Assembly: GCA_003615045.1 (NCBI GenBank)
Contig: ML014144.1
Span: 62,001 to 126,000, forward strand
Source of the DNA: Caulochytrium protostelioides
Lineage: Eukaryota > Chytridiomycota > Caulochytriomycetes > Caulochytriales > Caulochytriaceae
Direction: 5' to 3'
Length of the DNA stretch: 64,000 bases
Shown here: one piece after another, positions 1-9,663 of the stretch
How the letters are laid out: the number at the start of each line of letters is the position of its first letter
How positions within the stretch are numbered: position 1 is the stretch's first letter
Program-made: the position numbers and the translations under genes
The notes under the pieces: model-generated
Database searches by the model: none
Told to the model about the DNA's origin: nothing
What the model saw: the letters and a program-made list of their open reading frames with translations, nothing else

Positions 1-547
1 TGGCCGGGCGAGCGGCGCGGGAAGCAACCGGTGTCGTGCGGCGAATCGAGAGCGGCAGGGCGTCGACGGGCGCGGCTTCGCCGGCGGGCTGCGCGGCGGC
101 GGCGTCATGGACCTCGAGGAACGAGGAGCCCTTGATCGCCTCGGCAATCACGGTAGCATCAGTCGTGAGCTGCTTCAGGCGGTTGAAGCGGAGCAGCGTG
201 TCAATCGGCACCCACCCCGAAGGGTTGCGCTCAATCTCAGCCTGCAAGAAGGCATCGCGGGGCAGGTTCGCGTCTAATTAACCGTTCAACGAAGTCACCA
301 GGACAGCCAGGGGTATCAAACGCACCATTCCAGAGACATCAGAAGAACCAGAAATATCAGAAACAGAGTGATGGGTGAGCGATGGCCTCATCATCGTGGT
401 GGAGACCGCAGAACCAAACAAAACAGTGAGAGAGGGGTCCAGTCGTCGGCATGGACCCCTATTCACTCGAAGTCTCGATCGCGATGGATTCTTACCGCCA
501 AAGTAGAATTCGACCTGCTTCAGAATCTTTTCGGAAAGAGTGGCCAT
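1..547 (-). CDS. La-motif RNA-binding protein (La/LARP), 5' part, two exons
   Basis: Partial gene leaving the window on the left. Exon 1 runs from the ATG at 547 down to 496 and encodes MATLSEKILKQVEFYFG. The donor reads G|GTAAGA. Intron 495-274 ends TTAATTAG, and exon 2 continues from 273 to the window edge. Splicing rebuilds the La-motif core EFYFGDANLPRDAFL, followed by a winged-helix-like stretch containing GWVPIDTLLRFNRL and ending in a SSFLEV segment. These are hallmark La-motif residues (aromatic and Asp positions that bind 3' oligo-U in genuine La). The family protects RNA polymerase III transcripts and acts in the nucleus, or in LARP paralogues on mRNA. The RRM that would separate genuine La from a LARP lies outside the window, so the paralogue is not settled. 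Family assignment is firm; the splice sites are inferred from homology and GT-AG consensus. Confidence 0.85.
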
Positions 548-1034
548 GGTGGTAGAGATACGATTCGGTCGTGGGGTGAGGGCGGGGAAACGGTGGTCGG
601 AAGTCGGGACGGCCTGCGGGGAGGATGTGTCAGACGAGGAAGAGAATCATGAGATACAAGCTTGAATCACGACATCGAGCAAACGTGGCCAGCGATGGCG
701 ACGAGGGCTGTGTCACACAAGACGAGCATCAGCGGGTTCTCATCATGCGCAGACGTCCGCGATGGCTCCCAGATGACGACGCCGGCGCCCATCCTACGAC
801 TGAGGGAGTCCACCGCCACTGGGCGCCTCGCCGTCGCTTGCCCGTCTCCTCCGTCGGCTCCGGCCGCCGCATCCGAGCTCGCGCTTGCACCCGATGCGCG
901 GGGTGCGTGGCCCACGGTTTCCCGATGCTCCCGGGAGGGCCCGGCCTCACCGGTCGATGCGCGGCCGCCCGTCCCGGCATCCCCGCAGCGAAGGTCTCGC
1001 CATCGTCCGCCTCGGGGGCGAGTCCGACAGCGGT

Positions 1035-1067
<33 letters not shown>

Positions 1068-2505
1068 AGACGTACCGCATCGCATCGCGCCATCGCTGCC
1101 GCCGCTGTCGCTGTCGTCGTAAGTGCGATGGCACCGGCGATGCCAAGTCCGCTGCCACACGGCCAACGGCCGAGCGCTTGGCAAAACGGTGCGCCGCCCC
1201 AAGCCAACGCCGCCGGCCGGCCGGCCGGCCCCCGCCAGGGCCGATGCTTCAGCCGCCACCTCGTCAAAAATCGACGCGGCAAAGGCGTCCCTTGGGCGCG
1301 CATCCCGTGCCGGCACGCCTCCCGTCGACGGCGCAGCCCCTTCGTTGGTGCGTTTTCGCTTTCATGCTCAGGAACCCCCGAACGTCTCTTGCGCGCGCCA
1401 AAGCCGGCCAGCGAGCCAGCCGTCCAGCCAGCCAGCCGTCCAGCCGGAAGAGGACCCGAGGGCCCGAGCATGGCATGCGGTGGTGGGTCGAATCGGCGAC
1501 AGAGCCGCCGCCATCCACGGCGGCTTGGCGCGACCCCGCGGCTCGGTTCAAACCCCGGTCCATACGGCGACGGCTGGAACCCGACCGTGGAGGCGCGGCC
1601 GGCGGCGGCGACCGGCGGAGCAACATCGCCCCACCAGGAAACACAGCGGTGTCCCCGGTGCCGGCGCGTGACCAGCGCCGCCCGCGACGCATCGATTCCG
1701 CTCTCGGCGCCGACGACCGACACCCGTCGAGGAACGCCGCTTGTACGCCCGTCGGCGTCCCCGGGCCCCATGGCCAGCGGGCGGTGGCCCTTCGACGGTG
1801 GTCGTGGGTCGGCGGGCTGCCCCCCACCCACCCCAGGGCCCTGACCATCCAGAGAGCGGCCTCGGAAGCCGAGGAGACCACACCATACTCGGGCTTCGGC
1901 CGCAGTGGCCGCGCACTCGGCGCGCCGCGCCGCGCCGTGGAATCCGCGAGAGAAACGGGCGTGCGGAGCGGGCCGCGCGGCGGCCTGTTGCATCGGAGCG
2001 GGCCGGCTGAATGAGTGCTCGCTCCTCCCGAAGCGGCAACGCACGTGGCCGCCCAGGGGGGATGGTGGGGCCGCGGTGGGGGCGGAGAGGGGCGAGGCGG
2101 GGCGATCCGTGCTGCGTATGCGTCATGCAACGTCACGGAGCACGGCATCCTCCACGCCTGTCGGGATGATGCTGCAGCCTCACAAAGAGAAAAGTCTATA
2201 AAAATGATATAAGCTTCCTGGGACGAGTCAGAACGATTACGTGGATTGATAGTGGCGCGTTTGCCTATCTGTTGATACCTTGGCCATTGATTCCCCGCCT
2301 GTTATCCGACTCCTCCCCATCGGCTTAATTTGCGTCGTCGTCGTTGTCCGTCGTCGTCGCCGCCGTCGCCGCCGCCGCCGCCGTCCCTCCTGTCGCTGTG
2401 GTCGCCTGCGAGTTCCCCACTCTAACTCCGCTTTATACCCGCTCTCAGGCACCCGCCCACTCCCCTCCTTGCTCAGCGCGTCGGCGCTTCTAATTCTCCC
2501 GCACG
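548..2505. other. GC-rich intergenic region with low-complexity repeats
   Basis: Several long overlapping open frames cross this stretch on both strands, but their translations are arginine/proline/alanine-rich in every frame and resemble no family. That is what GC-rich noncoding DNA produces. It contains a GTCGGC hexamer run (about 1033-1065), a GGCC run (about 1213-1230) and a GCCAGCCGTCCA-type run (about 1404-1445). The last 300 bases become less GC-rich, with a TATAAAAA box near 2198 and a CGTCGTCGCCGCC run at 2334-2390. These probably belong to the promoter and 5' leader of the gene at 2506. I see no gene here. Confidence 0.5.
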
Positions 2506-3156
2506 ATGCCGGCCGTCACGGTTGACCGGGAGTTCTTCCCGGACCCCATCAGCGCCACGCTGAATGATATTCTCGAGTTTCTGCGCGGTCAGCGGTTCGC
2601 GCAGCTGGATGACGCTTGGGTCGAGGATCTGTCGTGGAACGGCGATCTTGTGGGGCTACTCCCGACCGAGTGGATCGCCGGCACGATGGACACGACGACG
2701 CTGCTTGAGGAGATCGAGCACCGCTTGATGGAGCAGCAGGACGCTGCGGTGGCACAGTCGCTCGATGAGACCGAAACCCTGCACGGCGGCGACGACAACG
2801 ACGCCGCCACTCACGCCGACGACGAGGCCCTGTGCCGCAAGCTGCAGGAGGCAACGGATGCCAAGGACGCCACGGCCTTGGACGAAAAGAATGCAATGGA
2901 GGCGGCGTGCGAGGCCGACGATGCCGACGAGACGGCGTCGCTGCCGCCGACCTACGCCGACTCGTGCTCGCAGATGGGCGATCACAAGGACATGCTGAAG
3001 CAGGACAAGAAGGCCCACGCCACGCAGGAACAGATCGACCGTATCTGGAGCACCATCGAGGCCATGCAGAACACCCAGCGCCACATTTGCGACATCATCC
3101 AGCTCGAGGCCGAGGCCGCCCACTCTGATCTCGTCCCCTCCAAATCCGACGCCTAA
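2506..3156 (+). CDS. Unrecognised acidic, helical protein (216 aa)
   Basis: A clean ATG-to-TAA frame with strong third-position GC, preceded by a promoter-like segment, so it is very likely a real gene. I do not recognise a family. The N-terminal 60 residues look folded (DPISATLNDILEFLRGQRF, then WVEDLSWNGDLVGLLPTEWI). The middle (about 75-150) is rich in Asp, Glu and Ala (DNDAATHADDEA and similar) and is probably disordered. A PPTY sequence near residue 150 could be a WW-domain ligand. The last 50 residues (EQIDRIWSTIEAMQNTQRHI) are predicted helical. There is no signal peptide or membrane segment. A small soluble adaptor is possible, but that is a guess. Confidence 0.7.
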   Translation: MPAVTVDREFFPDPISATLNDILEFLRGQRFAQLDDAWVEDLSWNGDLVGLLPTEWIAGTMDTTTLLEEIEHRLMEQQDAAVAQSLDETETLHGGDDNDAATHADDEALCRKLQEATDAKDATALDEKNAMEAACEADDADETASLPPTYADSCSQMGDHKDMLKQDKKAHATQEQIDRIWSTIEAMQNTQRHICDIIQLEAEAAHSDLVPSKSDA

Positions 3157-3464
3157 GGCGAACCGAGTAGGTTTGTAGCATTGTCGTGTCATAGAGAAAA
3201 ATAGAACAAAAGTAATGGGGATTCCAGCGTGAGGCGAGGTGGGGGCCGGGATATGGTGGGCCCATGGATACCGACGCGTCGACGCGTCGGAGCTTGTGTG
3301 GCGCAGCTTTTGTTGACCACCGAAGGCAGTCGAGCTCAAGCTCGGCTCGAGCCTTCAGCTTTCTTTTTTCAATGATCGTAAAAGGGGCTCAGTGAATATC
3401 AAATACATGGAACGTATGTATATTGAGTATATTGAGTTTAACGCGGTCGTTGATATACTGACCT

Positions 3465-3524
3465 AATGCGCACACCAATCTTCGGTGGTGACCCCTAGGG
3501 ATCCCCCCGAAGCAGACGCGCATT
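3465..3524 (-). ncRNA. Candidate omega-RNA scaffold, copy A
   Basis: Starting 5 nt after the relic A stop codon, the minus strand can fold into a three-tier hairpin. The outer stem is AATGCGCG (3524-3517) with TGCGCATT (3472-3465). The middle stem is CTTCGGGGG with CCACCGAAG (ends at 3512 and 3480). The apical stem is GATCC-CTAG-GGGTC. The same architecture with different bases occurs behind relics B and C. TnpB and Fanzor elements are known to encode their guide RNA scaffold at the 3' end of the nuclease gene, which makes that identity the leading inference. Expression cannot be judged from sequence. Confidence 0.45.
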
Positions 3525-4026
3525 CGGTTCAGTATCGGATGACTTTGTCGACCTTGGGCTGCAATCTGGATTGCTCCGGGTTGCGGCACAGCGCTATCGG
3601 TCTGTCCGGTAAGGCCAGACAGCGTCGGATGTTCAACGCGGCATTCAGGTCGCGGTTCAAAAACTTGCTATGGATGGCTTCACTGCCGGGGGGCGGCTTC
3701 ATACTACAACAACCCTCGGACCACGGTTCTCTGGCGCCGGTGTGGACTGGGTTGCAGGACCACATGCCTCCGCACCATTGTCCGCTTGGCATCAGAGTGT
3801 CTACGTGATCCCGTCGGGCACCGCCCGTGGAGGCCACGTCGCCAGACGTCAAGGTGGCGCGATGCTCAGCGGACGATCGTCCCGACGCTGGACGTCAGTG
3901 TGTCGACGAGATCTCGCCGTCGAAAAGAACCGAGCGACGCGACCGTGAGGGCGGCCGTCTCGTACCTGCCATTGGGCGTCGCCGGGTCAGCTCTTGAGCA
4001 GTGCAGCCTGCTGAAAGCCTTTAGGT
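3465..4026 (-). mobile_element. Fanzor/TnpB-like element relic A (C-terminal end only)
   Basis: On the minus strand an open stretch ending at a TGA (3531-3529) encodes LNRDLNAALNIRRCLALPDRP. This is the RuvC-III signature of TnpB and its eukaryotic relatives (Fanzor), where the Asp of NRD is a catalytic metal ligand. Upstream there are scattered cysteines and, in another frame, VVLQP and RRQRTVVRG, which match relic B (VLKPGQRRRKGTVLR) and resemble a frameshifted zinc-ribbon region. Homology to relic B continues to about 4026 and stops in both copies at the same GAAAGCCTTT sequence. The N-terminal nuclease and DNA-binding parts are missing. The element is therefore a non-functional tail. Family assignment rests on the NRDLNAALNI motif plus three-copy conservation; the exact ends are uncertain. 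Confidence 0.7.
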
Positions 4027-4113
4027 CAGTATGACTCAAATGGGGAGGGAAAGGGATTGCTTAACGAGAAACTCTTTTCGAGCCAATACCCATATGAAAT
4101 GCATCGATCCACC

Positions 4114-4555
4114 CTAGACAGGAATGGCGGCCGCAAAACGATCAGCAAGACGATCAAATGCATTCGACTTGGCATCCAAGTCGGTGCTGTAAGGGTGCAT
4201 TGGCTCTCGCTGTCGCAACATCTGCTCATACTGCATCATGCTTGCTTCGTCAGGAACAACGCGTTAGCCCTCCGCCTCCGACGTTTCGGCATCGGGATGA
4301 CCGACATTCAGCGCCACAGCCGCAGCGATGGCCAGCAGATCCGCTTCTTCACGAGCGGCCTTCGAGGGACCCATCAGCTCCCCGCAAGCATCACGCAGAA
4401 TGGATGCAGCCGCCATTCGGTCGCCTGCAAGCAACCGGCACAGCGCCTTACCGGTCAGCAGCTTCGGCGCCACGACGCCACGTTGCTTGCCACCAGCTCA
4501 TCATACTCATACGATGCGAACTCGAAGAGTTTCCAGGACGGTATGGAAATGCTGA
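4114..4555 (-). pseudogene. COPE: Epsilon-COP (COPE/SEC28) pseudogene fragment
   Basis: The minus strand encodes the C-terminal half of a TPR-solenoid protein resembling the coatomer epsilon subunit: ASYEYDELVASNV, then APKLLTGKALCRLLAGDRM and AAASILRDA, then VALNVGHPDAE, then the tail MHPYSTDLDAKSNAFDRLADRF. This is the order seen in epsilon-COP, with the conserved HP...K..FDRL tail. It is broken in two ways. A one-base frame change separates the ELVASNV segment from APKLL near 4475, and a TAA at 4266-4264 interrupts the frame before the tail, which ends at TAG 4116-4114. No GT-AG intron explains either break. Sequence upstream of about 4555 is not recognisable. Relic A starts about 90 nt downstream, so mobile-element activity may have helped displace this copy. 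Confidence 0.6.
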
Positions 4556-4866
4556 ACATACGCCTTGTACGCCCGAGATGTCGCAACGGACCGCTCCCTC
4601 CGTCTTTTATCATGGTATCCGAGCAAGACTTTCGATCAGGTGCCAGGTACCCAGGGGGATCTTCCACGCTAGGAATTTCAAGGGAGAAAGGAGAAGGGAA
4701 CTCAACAGGCATTCATCAAGCCCACCGTCATTTTCAGAGCAACATGTGACTTAGCGACCCAACCACGATGATAGCAAACGACATGTTTCTAACCCGTTAA
4801 AAACGATACTATTCACAAATAAAAGGATGAACGGCTCGAACGGCTGCATGTGGGTTAGGAGGAAAT

Positions 4867-7137
4867 CTAGGCGGTTGCGCCCTGACCGTCGGCATCGCCC
4901 TGCTTCGCGTCCTCCGCGTCCTCATCATCGTCCTCACCGTGGTCATCGTTCTCGTCGTTATCGGACCCTTCCGAGTCCTCGGCGTCGCTGACCTCGCTGT
5001 CCGTGAAATCAGCTTCCTCCTCTTCGTCGTCGTCGTTGTCCGTCGCCGCGCCGCCGTCACTGCCAGCCGCACCAGCCGATACGTCATTGTCGCCTTCGCC
5101 ACGCGCAGCTGCACGGCTGTCCGCCAGTTCCTGCGCCAACGACAGCGCGGCTTTGAGAACATCGGCGCCCGACAGCTTCGGGCGACGCTGCTTGCCGCCG
5201 TCCGCGTCGCGGCCCGCGTCGTCCTCGCTGTCTTCGTCACCGCTGTCGCTCTCACTGCCGGCGTTGCCGCGAGCCATGTCCATCAGCGCTTGGCCTAGCA
5301 GCTCAGCATGCAGCTGTGCCGCGGTTGCGGCGTCACCAGCAAGATCGCCTTCGTCCTCGTCGTCCTCGTCGCCATCGCCTTCGTCACCATCGTCCGCAGC
5401 ATCGCCGTCGGCAGGGTCGTCCTCGTCAGCCTTCTTCGCGGCGTCAAGCGACGATTCGTCGTTCCCATTGTCCTCGAGGTCCGAACCGTCGTTCTCGCTG
5501 CTCGCGTCGCTGTCGCCGTCGGCATGGGCCGCGTGGTCACCGAGCTTCTCGTCCTCCGAGCCGAAGCTCGCGTCGTCCTCGTCCGAGTCTTCGTCCGAGC
5601 CGAACTGGAGCCCCGCGATTGTGTCGTCGCCCTGCGGCGGGACGGCGCCCGGAAACAAGTAGCGGTGAGGCGGCAGAAACCGGATCGGCGCGGCATCGGC
5701 GGCCGCAACCGCGGCGTCCGGCGGCGGCGGCGCCGTCGTGCACTGCTGCGGCGAAACGCCTAAGTCCCACCCGAGCCGGCGGCACAGCTCGGCGCAAATG
5801 ACATCGCTCTCCCCGAGCAGCTGGATATCAAAGCCACGCATGTGCGGCAGCGCCTCGCGGTTGATCAGGATCTGCGGCACGTGGTGAGGGATCTTGTCTT
5901 TGACGTCGGCGACCGGGCTGACCTTAAGGCTCGAGCCCATCACGATCAAGAGATCGACCTGCTCACGGTCTTCGCGGAACGCGTGGTCGAACGCGTCGGG
6001 CAGCTTCTCGCCAAAGAAGACGATGTCCGGCTTTATGACGCCGTCGGCCTCCTCGGGGCACTTGGGGCAGAGGGGCACCGTCTTGGCAAAGATATCTTTT
6101 TCCAGCGCGCTGCCGGGCTGGGTATAGCCGCAGACAATGCAGCGCGCGGTGGCGAAGCTGCCGTGGCACTGGACGACGTTCTGGATCCCCGCTTTCTGCT
6201 CGAGCGTGTCGATGTTCTGCGTGTAGTTGCGCAGCAGCTGGCCCTGGCGCTCGAGCAGGTGGATAAAGCGGTGCGAGGGCGAGGGCTGGAAGTTGGACGG
6301 GTAGATTTCGTGCGCAAAGGAGTAAAATGTCTCGGGGCGGATGCGGAAGTAGTGAATATCGAACATTTGCTGTGGGTCTTCCAGCTCAAACTCGTCCAGT
6401 CGCGCATAAATGCCGTTCTTGCTGCGAAAGTCGGGGATCCCGGTCGAGACGCTGATCCCGGCGCCCGTCAGCACCATGATGTGCTTGGCCTTGCGGATCA
6501 GCTCGACCGCATCATCCAGCGTGTTGAGGTCCGCGCGCTTCTGGCGCTTGCCGTACCGGTCAATGAGCATATCCTGGAACCGGCCGTGCATCTCCTTGCG
6601 GAGGAGTGCGACCGCGTCGGGCTCTAACCCGGCCTCGGCCTGGACGGCCTGCAGCTTCAGGTCCATCTCCTGCTCGAACTGGCGGAACTCCGCCAGCTCG
6701 CCGCGCTGCCGGATCGCGTCATACTTCTCGAGCCACGCCTCCACCGGCATGCGGTGGATATCCTCGCGCATCTGACGCTGCACCTCGTCGGGGATGTGGC
6801 GGTCCGGCGGCGGCGAGGCTGCGAAGGCGGTTCCTGCCTTCCGTGACAGCGCCTCTGCCTCTCCATCGGCGTCCGCATCCGCGTCGGCGTCCGTGTGGTG
6901 GAACTCTTGAGTAATGGGCACCGCCGTCGGCGGCGAGTCGGTCGAAGCTGACAGGGCCGATGCCGATGCGGCTGAGACCGCCGATGCCGATGCGGTCGAT
7001 GTCGATACAGGAGCCGCGGCAGATGTCGCCGAGGAGGGCTCGCTCGACTCAGCGCGAGCCTCAGAAGTGCGCAGGCGCTTGGCGGCGCGGTCGGCGTCCT
7101 CCGCGTCGGAGGCCGGCGGGCGGCGATGTGTGCTCAT
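4867..7137 (-). CDS. SIR2: Class I sirtuin, NAD-dependent protein deacylase (SIR2/HST1/SIRT1 type)
   Basis: Removes acetyl groups from lysines of histones and other proteins using NAD+; probably nuclear. I use the ATG at 7137 because the 38 residues encoded upstream look untranslated. The order is: a disordered Ser/Ala region with a DADADADADADG run (to about residue 95); a helical segment (about 115-205); then the catalytic core. NAD-binding GAGISVSTGIPDFRS is near residue 225, TQNID near 306 and the catalytic His in VQCHGSF near 325. Zinc cysteines are CIVC (333-336) and CPKC (357-360), followed by VFFGEKLP and GSSLKV. All expected catalytic residues are present. The last ~240 residues form an unusually long Asp/Glu/Ser-rich tail after a GWDLGV segment. 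The core and upstream helix resemble fungal Sir2/Hst1 and animal SIRT1; the exact paralogue is uncertain. Confidence 0.93.
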   Translation of the reverse strand: MSTHRRPPASDAEDADRAAKRLRTSEARAESSEPSSATSAAAPVSTSTASASAVSAASASALSASTDSPPTAVPITQEFHHTDADADADADGEAEALSRKAGTAFAASPPPDRHIPDEVQRQMREDIHRMPVEAWLEKYDAIRQRGELAEFRQFEQEMDLKLQAVQAEAGLEPDAVALLRKEMHGRFQDMLIDRYGKRQKRADLNTLDDAVELIRKAKHIMVLTGAGISVSTGIPDFRSKNGIYARLDEFELEDPQQMFDIHYFRIRPETFYSFAHEIYPSNFQPSPSHRFIHLLERQGQLLRNYTQNIDTLEQKAGIQNVVQCHGSFATARCIVCGYTQPGSALEKDIFAKTVPLCPKCPEEADGVIKPDIVFFGEKLPDAFDHAFREDREQVDLLIVMGSSLKVSPVADVKDKIPHHVPQILINREALPHMRGFDIQLLGESDVICAELCRRLGWDLGVSPQQCTTAPPPPDAAVAAADAAPIRFLPPHRYLFPGAVPPQGDDTIAGLQFGSDEDSDEDDASFGSEDEKLGDHAAHADGDSDASSENDGSDLEDNGNDESSLDAAKKADEDDPADGDAADDGDEGDGDEDDEDEGDLAGDAATAAQLHAELLGQALMDMARGNAGSESDSGDEDSEDDAGRDADGGKQRRPKLSGADVLKAALSLAQELADSRAAARGEGDNDVSAGAAGSDGGAATDNDDDEEEEADFTDSEVSDAEDSEGSDNDENDDHGEDDDEDAEDAKQGDADGQGATA

Positions 7138-8714
7138 GGCGGTCAATGTCCGTGAGCGATAAAATGTCCAAGCGTCGACGAAACGAAGAACGGAGAGAGA
7201 ACCGAAGTGTCGGTCGTTGGTCGTATCGCCGTCAACAGCGACACAGAGCAACGAAAAGGGGAGCCGCGTCGGTGAGAGCGACGATCGAAATGGCGGATAG
7301 AGCTAACAGCGAAAACTGAAGAGGATAGAGATGAGCAATGCGAAACTTTCGATCATGTACTCTCTTTGCACATTGATTTCTCATCGTCCGAAACCTAAAA
7401 GGTTTGTTCAATCGTGTCATGACACTACCGCGTGAGGGCGCAGCCATCCTTCCGGGGACGCTTGAGGCCCGTCGTAGTCCACGTGCTTGAGCTTCTTCCC
7501 AACTGCAAGCATGGGCCGGCGCCCGTTCCGGCCAGCGGCGCGGTCACCTGATGCTTGTATGACGTGACCGCGCTCTGCGCGGCCGCATTGTCTGCTCTGA
7601 GGCGTGTCGCTGCTGGCATGCCGGCGGCCGCAGCCGCAGGGCCTCGCCATCGGCGCCTCCTAGCGTTGCGAGTGAGACGGTCACCACCGTCAGCCGAGCA
7701 GACCGCGCGGCTCGCCCCCGCTGGCCGAGGAGACAGGGTGCGGCCTCACTCTTGCGACTCGCCATCGCCCCTTCGAGTCGGAGTTTGTGGCTTGGCAGCC
7801 GGAAACGCGCGTCAACCCACTGACACGCCATGCGCATGAAATCACACTGATGGAGATGCCGCAACGGTAGCCCGTTAGTTTCAGTTGAAGAGTTCAGCTA
7901 CCATGCTAGGCCAAGACGTCTTTCACGATGTTCCCAACGCAAGGTTGGTAAGTGCACGTCATGAATGTTTTTCATGAACATATGGTCATATGGTCGATGA
8001 TGGTAAAAAGTCTGGCTTTTTCTCCGCGATCTGGACTTGGCACATGGCGACATAACTGTTCAAAAGAAACTAATCTTATTTCGTTATTGCTAGTTAACAG
8101 TTCTAGTGCTTTAGCATGCCAATGAATACTAACGACATCGGCCGCTGCTTTCCAGTGATGTTGTGTCTCACGTCTAATGAACTTTTTGCCTGGGTTTAAA
8201 AGGATAAGCGCAGCAGGTCATCGGCACACTTTTTTTGTCTAGAAAGTCAGATGAAAGATTTCTGGAATTTGTAACATAAGTCGATCATACCATACCATTC
8301 ATGCCGATCTTCAAGCAATGACGCCGCCGAGCGCATGACCAGGCGGAATAGCGGCGTCTCTTTTCCGCCACATCGTTTATGCGTGGCCTGCAAACCCCTG
8401 TTCTCGCTGAGACGGAAGACGAGCAAGGACAACGTGTGGCGCGTGACAGAAACGCAAAGGAGCACGGGAGAAAACAACAATGTGTTCCATCAAGCAGACC
8501 TACCCTGGCGGCGCTGCATCAAAGCAGCTGCCAAGCATGATATGGTCACGCGCCTCCAAAACGCACGTTTGAATCGCGCTGTCTTCTGTCTGTTGTACGT
8601 AAGGCTTGTTCCGTCAACGCCGTCGTTGCTGCCATCGCCGCCACCGTCGTCCCCCGTCAGCGCCAGCGTGCTTCCCTGACCTGTTGCTCGCGCTTTGTTC
8701 CGCATTTCACCACC
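7138..8714. other. Intergenic: sirtuin upstream region, short unassigned frames, AT-richer segment
   Basis: Between the divergent sirtuin and Mgr2/Romo1 genes. Bases 7138-7400 are probably the sirtuin leader and promoter. Bases 7417-7864 stay open in several minus-strand frames (for example a stretch ending KLKHVDYDGPQASPEGWL and another with ADNAAAQSAVTSYKHQV), but I recognise no family and cannot tell a decayed gene from chance. Bases 7870-8300 are clearly AT-richer than the surroundings, without a coding signal. Bases 8300-8714 lead into the Mgr2/Romo1 start. Confidence 0.4.
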
Positions 8715-9565
8715 ATGCCGCCGGCCGTCTCGCCAACATACCCCAATGCGCCTCAGGCGCCCACCATGTAAGCTGCGCCTGCCCCTCGGATCCCCTCGAC
8801 CCCCGATGGCAGGGTTGCCCGCTGCAGGACGGCAGGTGCGTGCAGTGCCAACCGGCCAAAGATCCCACCAGGAGCGGGCATGGCATCAAGGATGTCTTCT
8901 GCGAGATGCGAAGGGAGGGCCGGCTATCCTCACGGCGACCCTTCGATCCAACTATCCCCTTCGCAACGCGAAGTTTATCGTAGAGGGATGCATCGCATGA
9001 CTGCTGTCTGCAGACCATCTGGGTCTTGCATGCCGTTGTGCCACGAGCCGGCACGCAGCCCCATCGTCTTCATCGAGTATCGCTCTGTCCAGCTTCGAGG
9101 GATCGCCCTCATTCGTCTCAGATCTGAACTACCGGATGGCTAGCTCGCTGATGGTCACTCACCCCCGTTTTCTCGGTTGTTGTTGGTATGAATTTGGTAC
9201 CGGTTCGATGCTTTTTTTCTTTATTAATGCGACACGATAGGTGGGACAAGGCCAAGATGGGTCTGCTGATGGGCGGCGCGACCGGCGCCTCCATCGGGTT
9301 CATCTTCGGCTCGCTGCAGGCGCTCCGCTTTGGCCCCGAGGGCAACAAGGGCTATATGGGAACCATCGGCTCGTACATGATGCAGCATGGCGCCTTCCTC
9401 GGCTTCCTCTTCAGTATCGCGTCGGTGCTGCGTGCGGACCATGACGGCCCGCTGATGCTCGCCGCGGGGCCGGCTGCGGCCACGCCGTTGACCCCCGCGT
9501 CAGGACTCTTTGCCAGGCGGCAGCGTCTTCCCATCACCCTCATGTCGCTGCCCAGCCGTTCGTAG
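8715..9565 (+). CDS. MGR2: Mgr2/Romo1 mitochondrial inner-membrane protein, two exons
   Basis: Small two-helix inner-membrane protein of the family containing yeast Mgr2 (lateral gatekeeper of the TIM23 translocase) and animal ROMO1. Exon 1 is 8715-8767 (MPPAVSPTYPNAPQAPT), followed by donor AT|GTAAGC. The 473-nt intron 8768-9240 ends TTTATTAATGCGACACGATAG. Exon 2 is 9241-9565. Joining gives ...APTM-WDKAKMGLLMGGATGAS and then FIFGSLQALRFG, GTIGSYMMQHGAFLGFLFSI and ASVLR. These are the two glycine-zipper membrane helices and the intervening basic loop of the family. The 125-residue length is close to yeast Mgr2; the ~40-residue tail after the second helix is low complexity and not conserved. 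Splicing is needed to give a conventional ATG and N-terminus. Confidence 0.9.
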
Positions 9566-9663
9566 TCTTCCGGTTCTTGTTTCATGTGCCCCTGCACCCC
9601 GCTCTTTAGTCTTCTCTTTGTTTCTTTCATTCTTATAATCGTTTCTCGTGACCGTGTTCAGAT

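Noticed and set aside
1535-1560. tRNA-like B box (GGTTCAAACCCC)
   Set aside because: The T-stem has a C-C mismatch and no matching 5' acceptor strand or D-arm lies 50-90 nt upstream.
662-2148. Long overlapping open frames (up to 450 codons) on both strands
   Set aside because: All frames are open at once, translations are Arg/Pro/Ala-rich and none has family motifs. This is the expected by-product of very GC-rich noncoding DNA.
4057-4749. Plus-strand 230-codon frame over the epsilon-COP region
   Set aside because: It is the antisense shadow of the minus-strand epsilon-COP remnant and carries no recognisable motif.
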